This document shows, piece by piece, positions 45,038 to 57,900 of a DNA stretch of 64,000 nt (the first letter of the stretch is position 1; each line of letters starts with the position of its first letter). The notes beneath the pieces were generated by a model. That model searched no databases. It saw only the letters and a program-made list of their open reading frames with translations, and was not told where the DNA came from. The stretch spans positions 17,861,728 through 17,925,727 of the forward strand of contig OY987229.1 of NCBI GenBank assembly GCA_963920705.1. The letters are read 5' to 3'. Source of the stretch: Odiellus spinosus (Eukaryota > Arthropoda > Arachnida > Opiliones > Phalangiidae). Both the position numbers and the translations under genes were made by a program.

Positions 45038-48000
45038 TTAGACAATGCAATATTTATTAATATAATACTTTGCCAAATCATGAGAACCTGATGATTGGTA
45101 TATGAGAGATAGGTTATACGATATTTCACGGCAGAGATCCAAAGAACCCTACAATTTTACCACAATAGTAGAAAAACTACTAAACATACATTATGCCACA
45201 ATTTAGCAGTTACAGTATTACTAGTAATTAGACATGCGATTGTGATGGTTTAGTTTGTAGAATGTCTAAATATGTTGGTATACGTGCAGAATCAATTTAG
45301 TAGTAAAAACTAAAATATATCTGCCTCCACTTTCAAGATTTAGTAGGAAACATACTGTAACTTTCCTCATACTTTTCTGGATTTAGCAGTAAAACTACTA
45401 TATATTTGCCCCCCCATCTTTAGGATTTAGTAGTAAAAACACTACATCTTTGTACACCCCTGTAGATTTTTATTTTAGGTCCAATTATCTATGATATTTC
45501 TCCACATTTTGGTAAATTAAACCCATATATTAACCCTAATAAAATCATAAAAATTTTATCTTACCAGTACTATGTTATCCGCTGGTGGCATAGACAATGC
45601 CATTTTGTAGTAATACGTCGCCAATGTTAAAAGACCTAATCCATGCATAGCTCGGCCTAGATTATAATAAACCTCCTGGCATTCGCCTCGTAGCATCCAA
45701 TACCGTTTCAGAAAAGCCAATCCCTGATTTAAGAAAAACAATATAATTTAATAAGATGTTTTGAGATATTGGTTGTTTTAATCAATTACCTGAGACACTA
45801 AAGAACTTTTCTTAGTCGAAAATTTTTGTATGGCCAATTGCATGAATGTTAATCCAATGCAGAATGTTAGTAGCGGATCATCCGAGTTATCGCTGTACAA
45901 ATGCATATATTCGCCTAATAAGTTTAATTAAACTATTAATCAACTAGATTCAAAGTTACTTTATTTAACTGAGTACTCGTAGTCAGTAGCCAATCAAGTT
46001 ACTCGATTCATCCAAGTACTCGTAAGTTAGTACCCAACCGAGTACTCAAAATCAATATCCAACTAATGACACTAGATTCAACTGAGTACTCAAAATCAGC
46101 AAACAAAAGTTGATTCAACCAAGAACTCAAAATCAATACCAAGTACTCAGTCAAAATTATTCCTAAATGATTTACCTAATGCGTGTTTATAACTTCCTAC
46201 AACTAACGCGTTATGACCATTGAGTAAACTCAGAGCTTTATGTTCCGGATTCTGAAATTAAATATAATAAAATTAATTCAATTATAGTTAATTTTACTGT
46301 TCTTTACTTACTTTTAACATTAATCTTAAACAGAAACGATTGTGACGAACATCTTGATTATAAGAAACAATTTGGCAAAAAATATTCCATACGCGATTGA
46401 GATTTATATCCTGAAAAAAATTAAATTTAAATAAAGAATTTAACTTTAATAATTAATCCTCAGATTACGTTGAAGGCAAAAATTTTGACCAAGATATAAG
46501 CATTATCCATTTTCTTGCTATAATAGCAAGCGAGAAAAGCCATGAACTCTATATCCTATGAAATTGAAAGGGTTATAATAAAAGTAACGATTTAAGCATT
46601 CATTTTAAAGGGAGAATGCAGAGACAAGTGATTTTCTATAGATTCCTTTTTGTTTAGAAACTTGCTCGGAAAGAAAGCTTAACAGGGATCAATAGAGAAA
46701 TTGATATCACCCCGTTTATGAGTCTCCAGCCAATGAGCGAGACCAGGTGCCTCTTAAATCTAGTTTTAAACGTATTGCCAGAATAAAGCCTGTGATTCGT
46801 CGTAGATATCTTAATTCTCCATTGGATCCCTGTTAACCCTACTCATAAGATTTAAATTGATTGTTTGGAAATTTTTTATACCAGTGGATAAGGATTGCAT
46901 TCTCCCTTTACATTAAATTTAAATGATAACCTTGATAATGGAAGTTATTTTATAGAAAAGTTTGTTCGTAAGTTGTCTTATGGAAACTATTTCAAGTTCT
47001 TCGTAAGCTTTCAAGTCGTATAATTTCTGCCAAGCTTTGCGATAAAATGCCCACAATTCTTCCCAATCAAAATTACTATTGGTGAACTGCGGATGCCCGG
47101 CTATATTAAGTATATTATATTAGTCTTTTAAAGAAATTGAATCGTGTTAAACTTAAAACGTACTAGAGCAATCAATCGTGTTGGCAATTTCTCTTAAGTT
47201 TTCCTGCCGTCCTCTGAATGTAACACTCGTTAGACAAACTAAAAAATAGATTAAAGGGATAAGTTTTGTGCTAACATAAAAAGCGGTATTCATTTTGATT
47301 TATCAAGTTAAATTATTATTATTATTACTCATATATTCCATTGGTGTCGTAACAGGATAACAATGACAAGTCAGCATAAGTTTAACAAGTTTGACATATT
47401 CGTCCCAAATTCCATGATCGTAGAGAAGATTGCATTGTTTCATTAATATTTTTGCATCCTTTTTAAAAAAATCATTTGATTCCAAAAACTTAAAAAATGC
47501 AACTGAAAGTAAATCTCACTATAATTTGTCCTTCAGAATCCCCTTCTATGTAGTCTTGCTTCAAGGCTGATATTGCTTCTTTAGCTCTTCCAAGTTTTGC
47601 TAAAATATCTGATAAAACTTCCCTGGCTTCAAAATGCAAGGGGGCCATCTCAATAACTTTACGATATGCAATAACCGCTTCTTCTAAACGTTCTAAACCA
47701 TTCAAACATTCGGCGAAACGTAACCATACAGCTGCTAGGTTGTAGTTTACAGTTTTAATCAAAACTTCCAATATGGTAAGAGCTTCTTGAAAATGTTTAA
47801 CTTCCATATAAGCTTCGGCGATGTCTAAAAATAAGTCTCCAATTTCTTCGGGATTTTCTTGGTAGATTGGAAGAGCTATGTCCTAAAAGTTAAACGTAAA
47901 CTGTTTAAATTTTGCAATTTCGTAATAATATTCCTCAGATCAACATTTCTTACATTAGCGAGATTGATCAGATTTAATTTGATTAAACTAACTGTTAGTT

Positions 48001-49602
48001 TACTTTGAAGATCTACGGGTAAGTTATCTGGAACGATGCATCTAGAAAAAAATTGTAAATTAGTAATAACTAATGGTTTAATTATAATTAAAAATTAAAA
48101 GCAGAGATTAACAATGTCTCGTACTTTTTGAAGGTTTTCAATGATTCTTCGGTAATTTCCCCTTTTGTTTCTTCATCAAAAAGAATGCCACAATACTGAT
48201 TCATACTTCGAATAACGGACAAATACATTTTTTCGTTAATTTGAAGCTCAGCCAAAATGTTAACATCTTCCAAAGTAAAATATTCGGCGCATTTGGGACC
48301 AGTTTTCTCCATAACTTTTATGGCAGAAAGAACATCGCCGCTTTCGTTATATATTTTAATAATCACTCGACATAGTTGGATGGCCATTTCACCCTGTTCA
48401 GGTCCTAGTTGGTTAAGAATGGCTTCGTAGCCTCGCAAGGCATGTTTCTTTTCTCCGAGTTGTTCGTATATGTTACAACGTTCCCAGATCAAGGTTATAT
48501 TTTTATTGTCACAATTGATGGCTAATAGTTTAAATATTGATAAAATTTTATTAAGGGGAATGATTGAAAGTTGATACAACTAACCATTTGTGTAACAAGT
48601 AGCCGCCATTTTCAAATTTTCCCTTTCAATACACATTTGTGCCAATTTGATCCATTCATCAACATTATTAGGGTTTAAATATGCCCCAATTAATGAAAAC
48701 TAAAGTTTTTTTTGACAATTATTCATAAATTTTTACTATTTTTTAATATTTTGTCAAGTGAAAAAGTAACTGATAAACTTACTTGAAAGGTTTTCTCCAT
48801 ATCTCCCATTTCTTCGTATATCATTCCCAAAGTTTGAAATGGTTCAGCTGCTCTAGGAGCAAGACGTATCACTTCCATGCACATTTTAACAGCATCTTCT
48901 AAATCGCCACGAGCAAAACATAAATTTGCTTCTCCCATTAAGCCTTGCAAATCTTTCGGCAACTGTCCACGACGTTTCATCTTCCGTTTCTTCTTATAGT
49001 CTTGGAAATCTTCTTCAAATTTATCTCCAGCAGAAACTTTCGGCGCATCAATTTCTTTTGTTTCCCCATCAGTTTCGCTTATATCAGTATCTTTTATCAT
49101 TTCGCTGGCAGTAACTGTTGATTCTTTATTTTCCTCATCAATATTATGCTTTTCCATAATCACAGTCATATCATGGAATGTAATTTCGCCATTGAGATAC
49201 TTGACTGTCAAATCTTCTTCCCAAATTTGACTGGTTTGTTTAGACTCCTCGTCTGATGATTCTCCGCTACTTGGTTGATTGATTACCATTTTTTGTAACT
49301 CTTTCTCAACTGGCATGGCATCTTTAGAAGTAGACGGTTTAGAGAACGAATCCTCACTTTCATCTTCTGATTGCGATATATCACTACCATCGCTACAAAC
49401 CAAACCTTCACCCTGTCACAAAAGAAACACGTGTTATGTTTAATTTTAAAAATTAGGCTTAGAAATTATCAAGTTTTTCGGCGGATCCAAGGCTTACCAC
49501 TCGTTTCAACTCTTTAAACATTTCCCATTGCTCTGGTGAAACATCGCCTTGTAAACTTTCAAATAAAGCTTGTAAATCTTCTTCGTTATTAACCACTTCC
49601 AT
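45038..49602 (-). CDS. GTF3C3: General transcription factor 3C subunit 3 (TFIIIC102, TPR protein)
   Basis: Fifteen minus-strand exons in coding order: 49602-49498, 49412-48783, 48699-48585, 48521-48125, 48041-47954, 47882-47520, 47488-47329, 47238-47164, 47100-46931, 46555-46469, 46410-46312, 46251-46176, 45914-45790, 45723-45565, 45148-45038. The product is about 919 residues (human about 886). An acidic, serine-rich N-terminus is followed by KKKRKMKRRG and then TPR repeats: LMGEANLCFARGDLEDAVKM, PFQTLGMIYEEMGDMEK, VWLRFAECLNGLERLEEAV. A second TPR set ends in EVYYNLGRAMHGLGLLTLAT and SYNLSLIYQSSGSHDLAKYY. GTF3C3 is part of the tau-A arm of TFIIIC, which binds the A box of tRNA genes and recruits TFIIIB. 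All phases agree. The last intron holds no gene; intron 9 holds a MITE. Confidence 0.95.
45960..46150. repeat. Degenerate GAGTACTC repeats in a GTF3C3 intron
   Basis: The word (G/C/A)AGTACTC followed by A/G-rich AAAATCA or GTAGTCAGTA recurs at about 45972, 46014, 46041, 46085, 46118 and 46142. Units are about 25-45 bases apart and related to the GAGTACTC motif of the 43420-44060 array. Confidence 0.55.
46605..46910. mobile_element. 306-bp MITE, TTAAAGGGAGAATGCAA family, copy 3, in GTF3C3 intron 9
   Basis: The terminal inverted repeats start TTAAAGGGAGAATGCA (left) and TAAAGGGAGAATGCAA (right, reverse-complemented). CATT flanks both sides (46601-46604 and 46911-46914), a plausible 4-bp target-site duplication. 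The internal AGCTTAACAGGGATCAATAG matches the sister copies. It interrupts a GTF3C3 intron (46556-46930) and ends only about 20 bases from the splice donor. Confidence 0.8.
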
Positions 49603-51730
49603 TTTAAACTAATTACATTAATTCTTATTTAATTCTGTAGAAGTTTAAACACAAACTTCGAAGCCGAAACAACAAAAATTTACCCAGAATCCAAAGTTCC
49701 GAACTGTAATAAGCAGACGATAGTCAAAACCCAAAAACAGAAGGTGGCAGCACAGCTGATAGCTGCAAAAAATACCGCTAGATTTAAAATACAAAACAAT
49801 TTTCAAGTTCAGTATATTAATTCTAAACAATTATAAAATGTATTATGTCTTGTAAGAAAACAAAAGCATTGTTTAAACGAGGAAAACAAAATTCCCAACT
49901 TATTGAGACTTAACTTTATTTTGAAAAAACAAAAAACAGGTTAATGAATAACGGAAAAGTCTCAAGAATTGGGTCTTCTTCATGGAATTATAATAAGTCG
50001 TTGAGATTGCGTTAAAGACAATGAAAACACGCGTTCCAATTTTACCGCATATACAAAACAAAACAAGAAAAATAACTGTACATTTTTTTTTGGCCAAGGC
50101 CTAACAAAATAGGCGTTAAAACTCCGAAAGTGGGTTCGCGGTCAAATACGCAGCTTTTTAGGTCTTAAAGATTATTAGAAAACTTGGGTCGGGAAAAAAT
50201 ATATATATTGTTAAGTTGAAGCACGTCCGTTTTCTCGCTAAATGGTTAAATCGTGCTCCTATTTCGGAGGCAAGGGGGGAAAAAGAAATACGGTTTTTCC
50301 TTTTTAATAAAAAAGATTGGTCTCTTCTCTACTTTACAAACCCCCCCTAAAATATTGTTATAGAAGATTTTAGGGGGTATATCTTTTAAAACAGGCCAAA
50401 GCAACTCTTTAAACACTTTCTATTGTATCTTGATAAGGATGTACTTTTGATGAATTTTTTTTTTCTTGATTTTTTAAAGTATATGAATCATTTTAATGAG
50501 GGAAAGTAATACTTTACGTTTAAATAATTTAAAAACAAACACCGTTTTATCAAAAGCTCATAGAATTTCGTAGAAAAGGTGGGAAAAAAAATGGGCTTTA
50601 ACGGTAATTCATTAAAATTTCTGATCATCCAAAGAATCCAGTACGAAAAATGGAGTTTTAAGGGAGGGAAGATATAAGCATAATTCATTACGCAAAGCAT
50701 AAATTTTTACAGGTTTATCCTTAATTACCTGACGTGACTACAGTCATGGTTAGTAACAAGTCAGTGGCGAAATCATGTTGTTCACTAGCTTTAACTTTAA
50801 TAGTATGAGAGTTTTCATGCTTCTCCACAAAAGGGGTTTATTATATACTCCTGATAATACTTTTCTTTTAGAGAAGTGATCCATTAATCAGGCTATTGCA
50901 AACAACATCAGTTTCAGTAAAGTTGGTAGTACCAGAATCAAGGTTTATTGGATTTCCCGGACAGTTCATTTGTGGCCAATTTGATTTGACCTTTGTTTAT
51001 GTGCAGGTATCGCGCGTAGTCCACTGCTCCAATATCTTACAACATCTTAATTTGACCAGACTTTATTATCGCTCGTAACATATATTTCTATGACTATTGC
51101 GTTAGCTTGGTTTGCTTTAGGCTTACCTGGGAAGAAATCATGTTATAAAAGTAAAACATTAGGGGCAACCTTCTCTCATTATCATCTTTCTGATATAAAA
51201 AAGGGGCCTAGAGTCTAAAAGAATCAAATTATACTTATAGTACCTTGAAAACCTTGAAATACGCTATTTTATTTATGGTAAAATTTATTCAAAAACAGCG
51301 CCCTGTATTCTTAGAAGTTGCGTAATAATATTTTGCTCACACATCTCTATAATTTAATTTGGAAGCCGAGAAGATGGATAGAAACTGAAACTTAAGCTCT
51401 GACTTAAAGAGATCAAAAGAAAAGATACGCTTTAAATATTTTTTTCTTGGAATTTTTGGTCTAATGCTGCGTAATAATATCCAAAAGGAAAAATACCTTT
51501 CTAAGCTTTAGGAAGAATCCGAGAAAAATATTCTAGAGAAAGAAGCGCGGGAAACGATTTCTGTTCCACCATTTCCCGCCAAAAAAGGGAAGCTATAATA
51601 TTTGGCGCGAGTTGCGAAATTACTTAACCGCAAAATATGGCGGAGTAATACAAAATGTTAAAATACATAGAGAACTAGTGTAGTACAGATTTTCTTCAAG
51701 TTGTAACGCAACGAAGCGAATCTCAGGCTC

Positions 51731-51949
51731 AAAAAAAAAAAAAAAAAAAAATGCATCAGCTGAAAATTACCCAGACCGCCTTGATATTTTGTGGTAAAAT
51801 AGATATGGATCGTGTGAAAAAAGTGGCTGGTATTTTTTTGATATTTTTATTTATCAAAATATTTTACTTTCTCGGTGGTATAAAATAGCAACAAAATAAA
51901 TAAAATATGGTGAAAAACCTGTGGCTCAGAAAAAAAAAAAAAAAAAAAA
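51731..51949. repeat. Two long A-runs with the same flanks
   Basis: Runs of 21 A (51731-51751) and 20 A (51930-51949) are both preceded by GGCTCA and followed by TGC. The repeated context, 199 bases apart, suggests two poly(A)-tailed insertions of one small retroposon or a duplication. No body of the element is recognisable. Confidence 0.4.
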
Positions 51950-54900
51950 TGCTATTTTTTTTCTAACTTTGGTAACTGAATGCCACCATACCACGCATAT
52001 CCGAGTTAGAAAGACTTTCGAATAAATTATGAATATGTGAAGAAGGACGAAGAGAATCATCAGAAATATATAATACCCATCTCTAAGTCTCTGAAAGAAG
52101 TGTTCCACCATAGACAATAAGACACCACTAAAGTTTTAGAATTAGTGTCAAACTTCTCACATTATCCTCTTCTGGTGTTATTTATGTTTATAAATTATTT
52201 AACCAATTTTTCAGAAACCCAGGCAAACTTCTTTATACCACAAATAAATAAAGTCCATACTTATTTTAGCACCCCTTACATAATCAATAAGTCGGTCATA
52301 AATCCAGAATTTCGACCGAAAAAAAGTTGGGAATGATAAATTTCTATGACAGCCTTATCGTATTTTCTTATTTTTCAATTTCTCAACTATTTATATATTA
52401 ATGTATACATGTATGGCATCGCGATGGTTTTTGAGAAGCAAGCAGGCCCTGAAGGAATTCTAATTTCTAAAACTAGCTTCCGACTTCTTATAGGAAGAAT
52501 TCATACAAGAGGCGCAAAATTTTTTAAGGTCAAGAACATTTTTAAAGATGGCAGGCATAAAATTACCCATTTTTCGTGAAGTGGATAGTCCGGTTTGAGT
52601 TTTATGGTATTATACATTAATTGCTTTGTAAAATCCAAAAGCATTATTGAGAATGATTTGTAAAATATTGAACTCTAGAATAAAATGTATTTTGGTTTTC
52701 AATAAAACTAAATCGATAATTTACCTTGGTAATTACCAAAATGGTAATTTAAAACTTTCTGAATTAAAAGTGAAGAAATGGCTAAATGAGGTTTAAAGTT
52801 TTAAATTGGTTTTGTCTGAATCACTTTGCCCAAGAGCTTTGCCTTATCAGTACAAAGTCAAATGCTGAAGAACATCATTGTTTAGTCAAAAAATAGTTTA
52901 GAAGCGTTTTCATTTCAAGTACAAATCATTTTGTAAATTTAAATAAATTACCGTCAGTTGATTTATTTCCAAAATAACGGTAATTTGAGAAATCTAATAA
53001 AACTAGGCTTAACAATATCTGAATCAAATTCTAATTATTATGATAATTAGCAAGGCTCTAACCATAATTTATAATTTTTAAATAGGTTAAATGATATTTA
53101 AATTAAAATCGAGGTGCTGATCACGTAGCTTTGACTGTACTAAAGTGATTACATATTTAACATTTCCAGAGGCTTTGTCAGTTAGGTTATCGATGTACAG
53201 ACTTTACAGAAGTTACTAGCCCTTCGATTAAAACAATATTATCATGTTATGATAATTCCCAACTATTGATTTAACTGTTTAAATTTAAAGATTGTTATAC
53301 GAAGTTAGATTTTTCCCCCCTCAATTCGAGACTGGCGAGACTCACATCAATCGATAGGAAATTTCGAGCTCTTTACATCGATATATATTATTATATTTAA
53401 TAAACTTCCTGTAAAACATTCTGTACGAGGCTTGAAACCCTTTTACAGCTGGAACAAAAGCTTTTATAAAACCATGTCGATATGTTTCTCCTCGGTTTCA
53501 CAGCAAAAATATTTCCCCCTCTCTTCATCCACCTAACAAAATTCACTAAGCCTAATTTGAAACTACATTTTTGGCGGGAAAAACTTACATAACTAGAAAC
53601 GTACGAGTGAATCAGGTTAGACATATTCGATTGATTTTCTCCTCTAGTCAACCAGGCGTGTATGAATTCCAATCACACACAACCCAAAAAATCTCTATTT
53701 ATGATACTTTAAATTCGGGGCACAACCCTAAAAACCCTTTTTTTTTGGAGAAAAACTAAAGAGAAACAATTTTCTCCGAAAGATTCGACCCTCTTTTTTT
53801 CTGTTTTATAGGATGAGCAATGAGGAGAATTTTATAGCGTTAACCTGTATTGTGTCTACGAGGCCAGGGATGAAAAGGGTTTCAGACCTCGAGCGCTTGC
53901 TTGGCCAATGGCCCAGTGTACCGTCTACCAGATCTTACCATCTTTCGGCTTGACCTACATTCGGGAATGGGGGGGGATCTCGCGCAAGGCCACCAAAATT
54001 TGATCGATAATGCTTTATGTTTAAAGGCGGAAAAAGAGGTAGTTTAGGGAAACACAGGTTTTACATTGAACTGTCAAGCGGGTTTTTTTCATGACATCGT
54101 AGAACCGTAGACTTATGTCACCGTTAGGCCTAACTAATAATGCGCGACCCTAGGTCTTAATATTAAGGGACGTCCAAGGAGAGTTGGAAAAGACTACTTT
54201 CTTTATCTGGGAGATTTAACATAGTGTATGAAAACGACTTAGCTTTTTAAATTAAGGATAACTCTTATAGCATCAGTTAGGGAGAATATTCAATCAACAG
54301 GCTGAGTTTTTATTTAGATTTTCAATCGGGGACGGTCACAAGATAATCTAATAATTTCCTACAGTGTTTGGAATAGCTAAACTTAGTAGAAAAAAATCAA
54401 CCACCCCTCAAGTTCTTGTACAAGCGTAGATTTGAAAGGGAATCTATCAAGAATATAAGCACTTTATTTTGCCTCGGCTTTTGTATAAACACGATTCGTG
54501 ATGCAAGAGGAAATAATATTCCTAGCCTCAACAATAAAGGTTTTATATCTATTAAAACTATAATTATATACCGCGTTTAAGTTTAATATCATTTTACATT
54601 TTCGTGATGATTTGCTATAATGAAGACTAGTTTACAAGAGCTAAATGTAAACCTTGGACTCCTTTTGAGGGTGGTGGATTTTTCTTTTATTAGTTTTGAT
54701 TCGCTCTCTCTTTAATCTCATCATTGCTAATGAGAAAACTAATGTAATGTAAACTGCATGGCAGGAAATTACGAACAAACTCGATTCCCGCGAGGGCTGT
54801 TTTCAGACGGCAAGTGATTACTATAAAATCCAGATTGCTACAAGCCTTTTATTTTTCTCTCCATTTAAAAAAAGAAAAAATCTAATTTTTAAAATTTCTT

Positions 54901-57900
54901 TATGCTATTATCGTAAACAGTCGCCAGGGGAATAGGGATTTTAAGGGGAAAAATAAGCTTAACGATGACAAAAGTTCAGGAAATTTAAATGGAGTTAAGT
55001 TTCTCAATCTTATAAAAGGGTAAGAAGCACGGTGAACTTAACTCACGGTTTCATTAGTTATAATTAGATTAAGTTTGATTTTATCCAACTTAAATATATA
55101 TTTTCTACCGGAAGTACGTCTATTGTCATCTCGGTATTGACGTCAAACCTTCAATCCATTACTTCGTCCATAAGCTCGCCTAAAACGTTTATTTGATTAT
55201 GTTTTTCTTAACAAGAAGTAGCAGTAACGGAAAAAACGACAAGTGAAAGTTAATATCAAGAACTATTCATCAAAATATACATATCTTTCCGTGGTAGATT
55301 TCTTTTTGCTTTCTTTGCAAAAATTGTCGTAGTAAAAATTTGTCTTTAGCAGAAAAGCAAAATATGGTTTCCGCCCGTTTAAAAACCATCTCCATCAGAG
55401 TTCATTAATTTCTCTTTAGTGATTCGTTTAACTCTGAAATAACAACCCGCAGACACCATTATGAGATAATCAGACAAAGTAAAAGAGATCTCAATGACTC
55501 GGTGGCCTCGGTCTCAACCTCAAGAGTCTCGGCGCCAGAGTAATACAAAAGATAATCAATAAATCGTATTAATAACTAAGCGACAAAAGCTAGTGTATAG
55601 TCCTATTACCCGTGGCTGCTCGGGCCCCAGGGTGATGGCGCGGGTCATAAAAGAAAGTCTCGAACAATAAAAGAACCAAGTGGAGTTAAGATCTTTGCCC
55701 TCTATAGGACTATAAACAAAGGTTCAAGCAGCGGGAAAGTTACGCGGACGCTTCCCGAGGGGGTTCTATAAGGTTCGGCGAACATCCTTATGGAAGTATA
55801 TAACCAAGAGTTAATTTTGCTATTGGACCAGGGAGTAACTAAAAAGTAAGTTTTCAACAACAGAGGCAAGAGGTTTAATACATAAATAACCAAATCACAA
55901 CCGTGGTTACTATGGATAGACTGTTTGCCACTAGAGGACTCTTACGAAAGCCTGGTTTTATTATCCATCTTTATCTATTAAGATAGGTTTAAATTGTTAA
56001 TTGCTATCTATCTCGAAACTATATACCAATGGCGGGTTCATGAGCTATCAGAGCTAGATTATTTGGAAAGACGAGTATTACCACATTCTTGACAAATTAA
56101 GTTTACTCCGGGATATTAACTCTTGGTAATTTCAAGCATGGAGGGCATCAAAGAAAAGTTTCGGAAAGGAGTAAAAGTCTGTAGTTCTTGTTATAGCTAG
56201 AATATGGTCCAGTTCTATATCCACGTAAGATTTGCTTCACATGTATGAAACGGGTTGTATACAGACACGCGGTGGCAAAGGACAATTAATGGTCCGATTC
56301 TTTCGGGTCTGCCTGGCGCCTCCAACCATTGTTCAAAGGCGTTCACACTCTCTCCGATTATCTTGCTTCATCAAGGAAGGAAGAGTACTATATACAGACG
56401 TAGGGACCTTATCCAGTTCCATTACGAAACATTAGACAACGAAATTTCCATATAGATTTCATTATAAACGAAACAATTTTTAATCGTTATAAAATGTAGT
56501 TTAACCCTTGTCTAATTTCCATAGCTCATTAAAGATGTAAATTTAAAAATTCTCCATTTCCCACTAAAATCAGGCAAATATCTGAATATTTGAAAGTTAG
56601 GCTTAGCTAACGATTTCGTTTATTATTTAAGCTTAATCACCTGATTTGTTCAAGCTAGAAAACATTTGAAAATATTCGTATTATAAAACCTGCGCTCTTT
56701 GAAATATAGTCGCGTAGGCTTATGGTGAAAGTAAAAGGAATGGAAATTAGGCATCTATTATGTGACCATCCCATCGACATTAGAGTACCAGTATATCTAA
56801 GTATTTTTCTCTCTCAAGGTTAGACTTTGACGAGGATAAATGACTTCTGAGAAAATATGATTTAAGGAAACGTTTCGTTTTATTATGTAAATTAGCTTTT
56901 TTTTATTTTTAAAAAACTCCTAGAAGCTTCTATGGATATTAATCATTATGTATACTTCTTCCAGATTTTTCACCCAATGGGGGGAAAATGCCAAAGCTAA
57001 GCCTAACTCTTCAATGAAATATCCATTAACAGAATTTTCCCGCCAAAATATTTTTGATTCTTAAAGGAAAAGAACGGGGATAAAAATAAAATGATCTTAT
57101 TATAAAGGCAACGTTTCGATACGATGAAAACCGTAAAATCTTAATTATTGCATAAATATTTTTAAAAATTATTAACATCTTTGCACATTAAAAATCATTT
57201 CGCAATTATACTTCACCAAAATAAGTAAAATGTATACACAATATCCCTAGCTCAATCTGCGCATGCGCGACATTTTGGCGCGAAATCTGTGTTAGCGTTT
57301 TACAAAGTTATGACATTTAAAAATTTAGTAAAACCCGTTTTGAACTCGAAAAGATATACAGAACAGGAACATACCCTTTAAATATCTCTTCCGGGGAAAG
57401 TCTCCTATTGGCTATAAACAGTATTTCCTGCCGAACAACGAAACTGCATGAAGAGGGGTTTTTATTAGCTCTCCGAATCTAACCCTAAAACAGAAGCCTA
57501 TACCAAAACTTTTAGAGAGCTACTAAATAATTAACTTATGATAATTCAGATTATACGTAAAATGACGAACTAAACCATGAGGCAACCTTGTTTTCCAGAC
57601 ACTTTACGCTAAGCCTAAGCGATATAATAACTACTACTAAAAATTCATGTAGTCAATGAATGCAAATCTTTCTCGCTTTAAGCCTTTCTCGATATTATTA
57701 GTTGCTGTCACTAAGTAACAAAAGAATTGAACGTAACGATTGATGAAGGCGGGTTTTCAATTCTTTGTTCGAAAAAATCTGACTACATTAACTACTGTTC
57801 GCGTGCTTTTTGTGGAACTACTTTTATCCACTATGAGAATTAACATAAAATATTAATACGCATTAGACTACAGCAATATTGCAACATTACTCGCGAATAT

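Noticed and set aside
50343-50377. Hairpin CCCCCTAAAAT/ATTTTAGGGGG as a microRNA precursor
   Set aside because: The stem is only 11 base pairs, too short for a pre-miRNA.
53397-53759. Overlapping open frames on both strands
   Set aside because: Neither strand shows a domain or flanking exon signals; mutual overlap suggests chance.
56232-56455. Two overlapping plus-strand frames rich in ordinary residues
   Set aside because: Different frames of the same stretch are both open, with no splice signals or recognisable motif.
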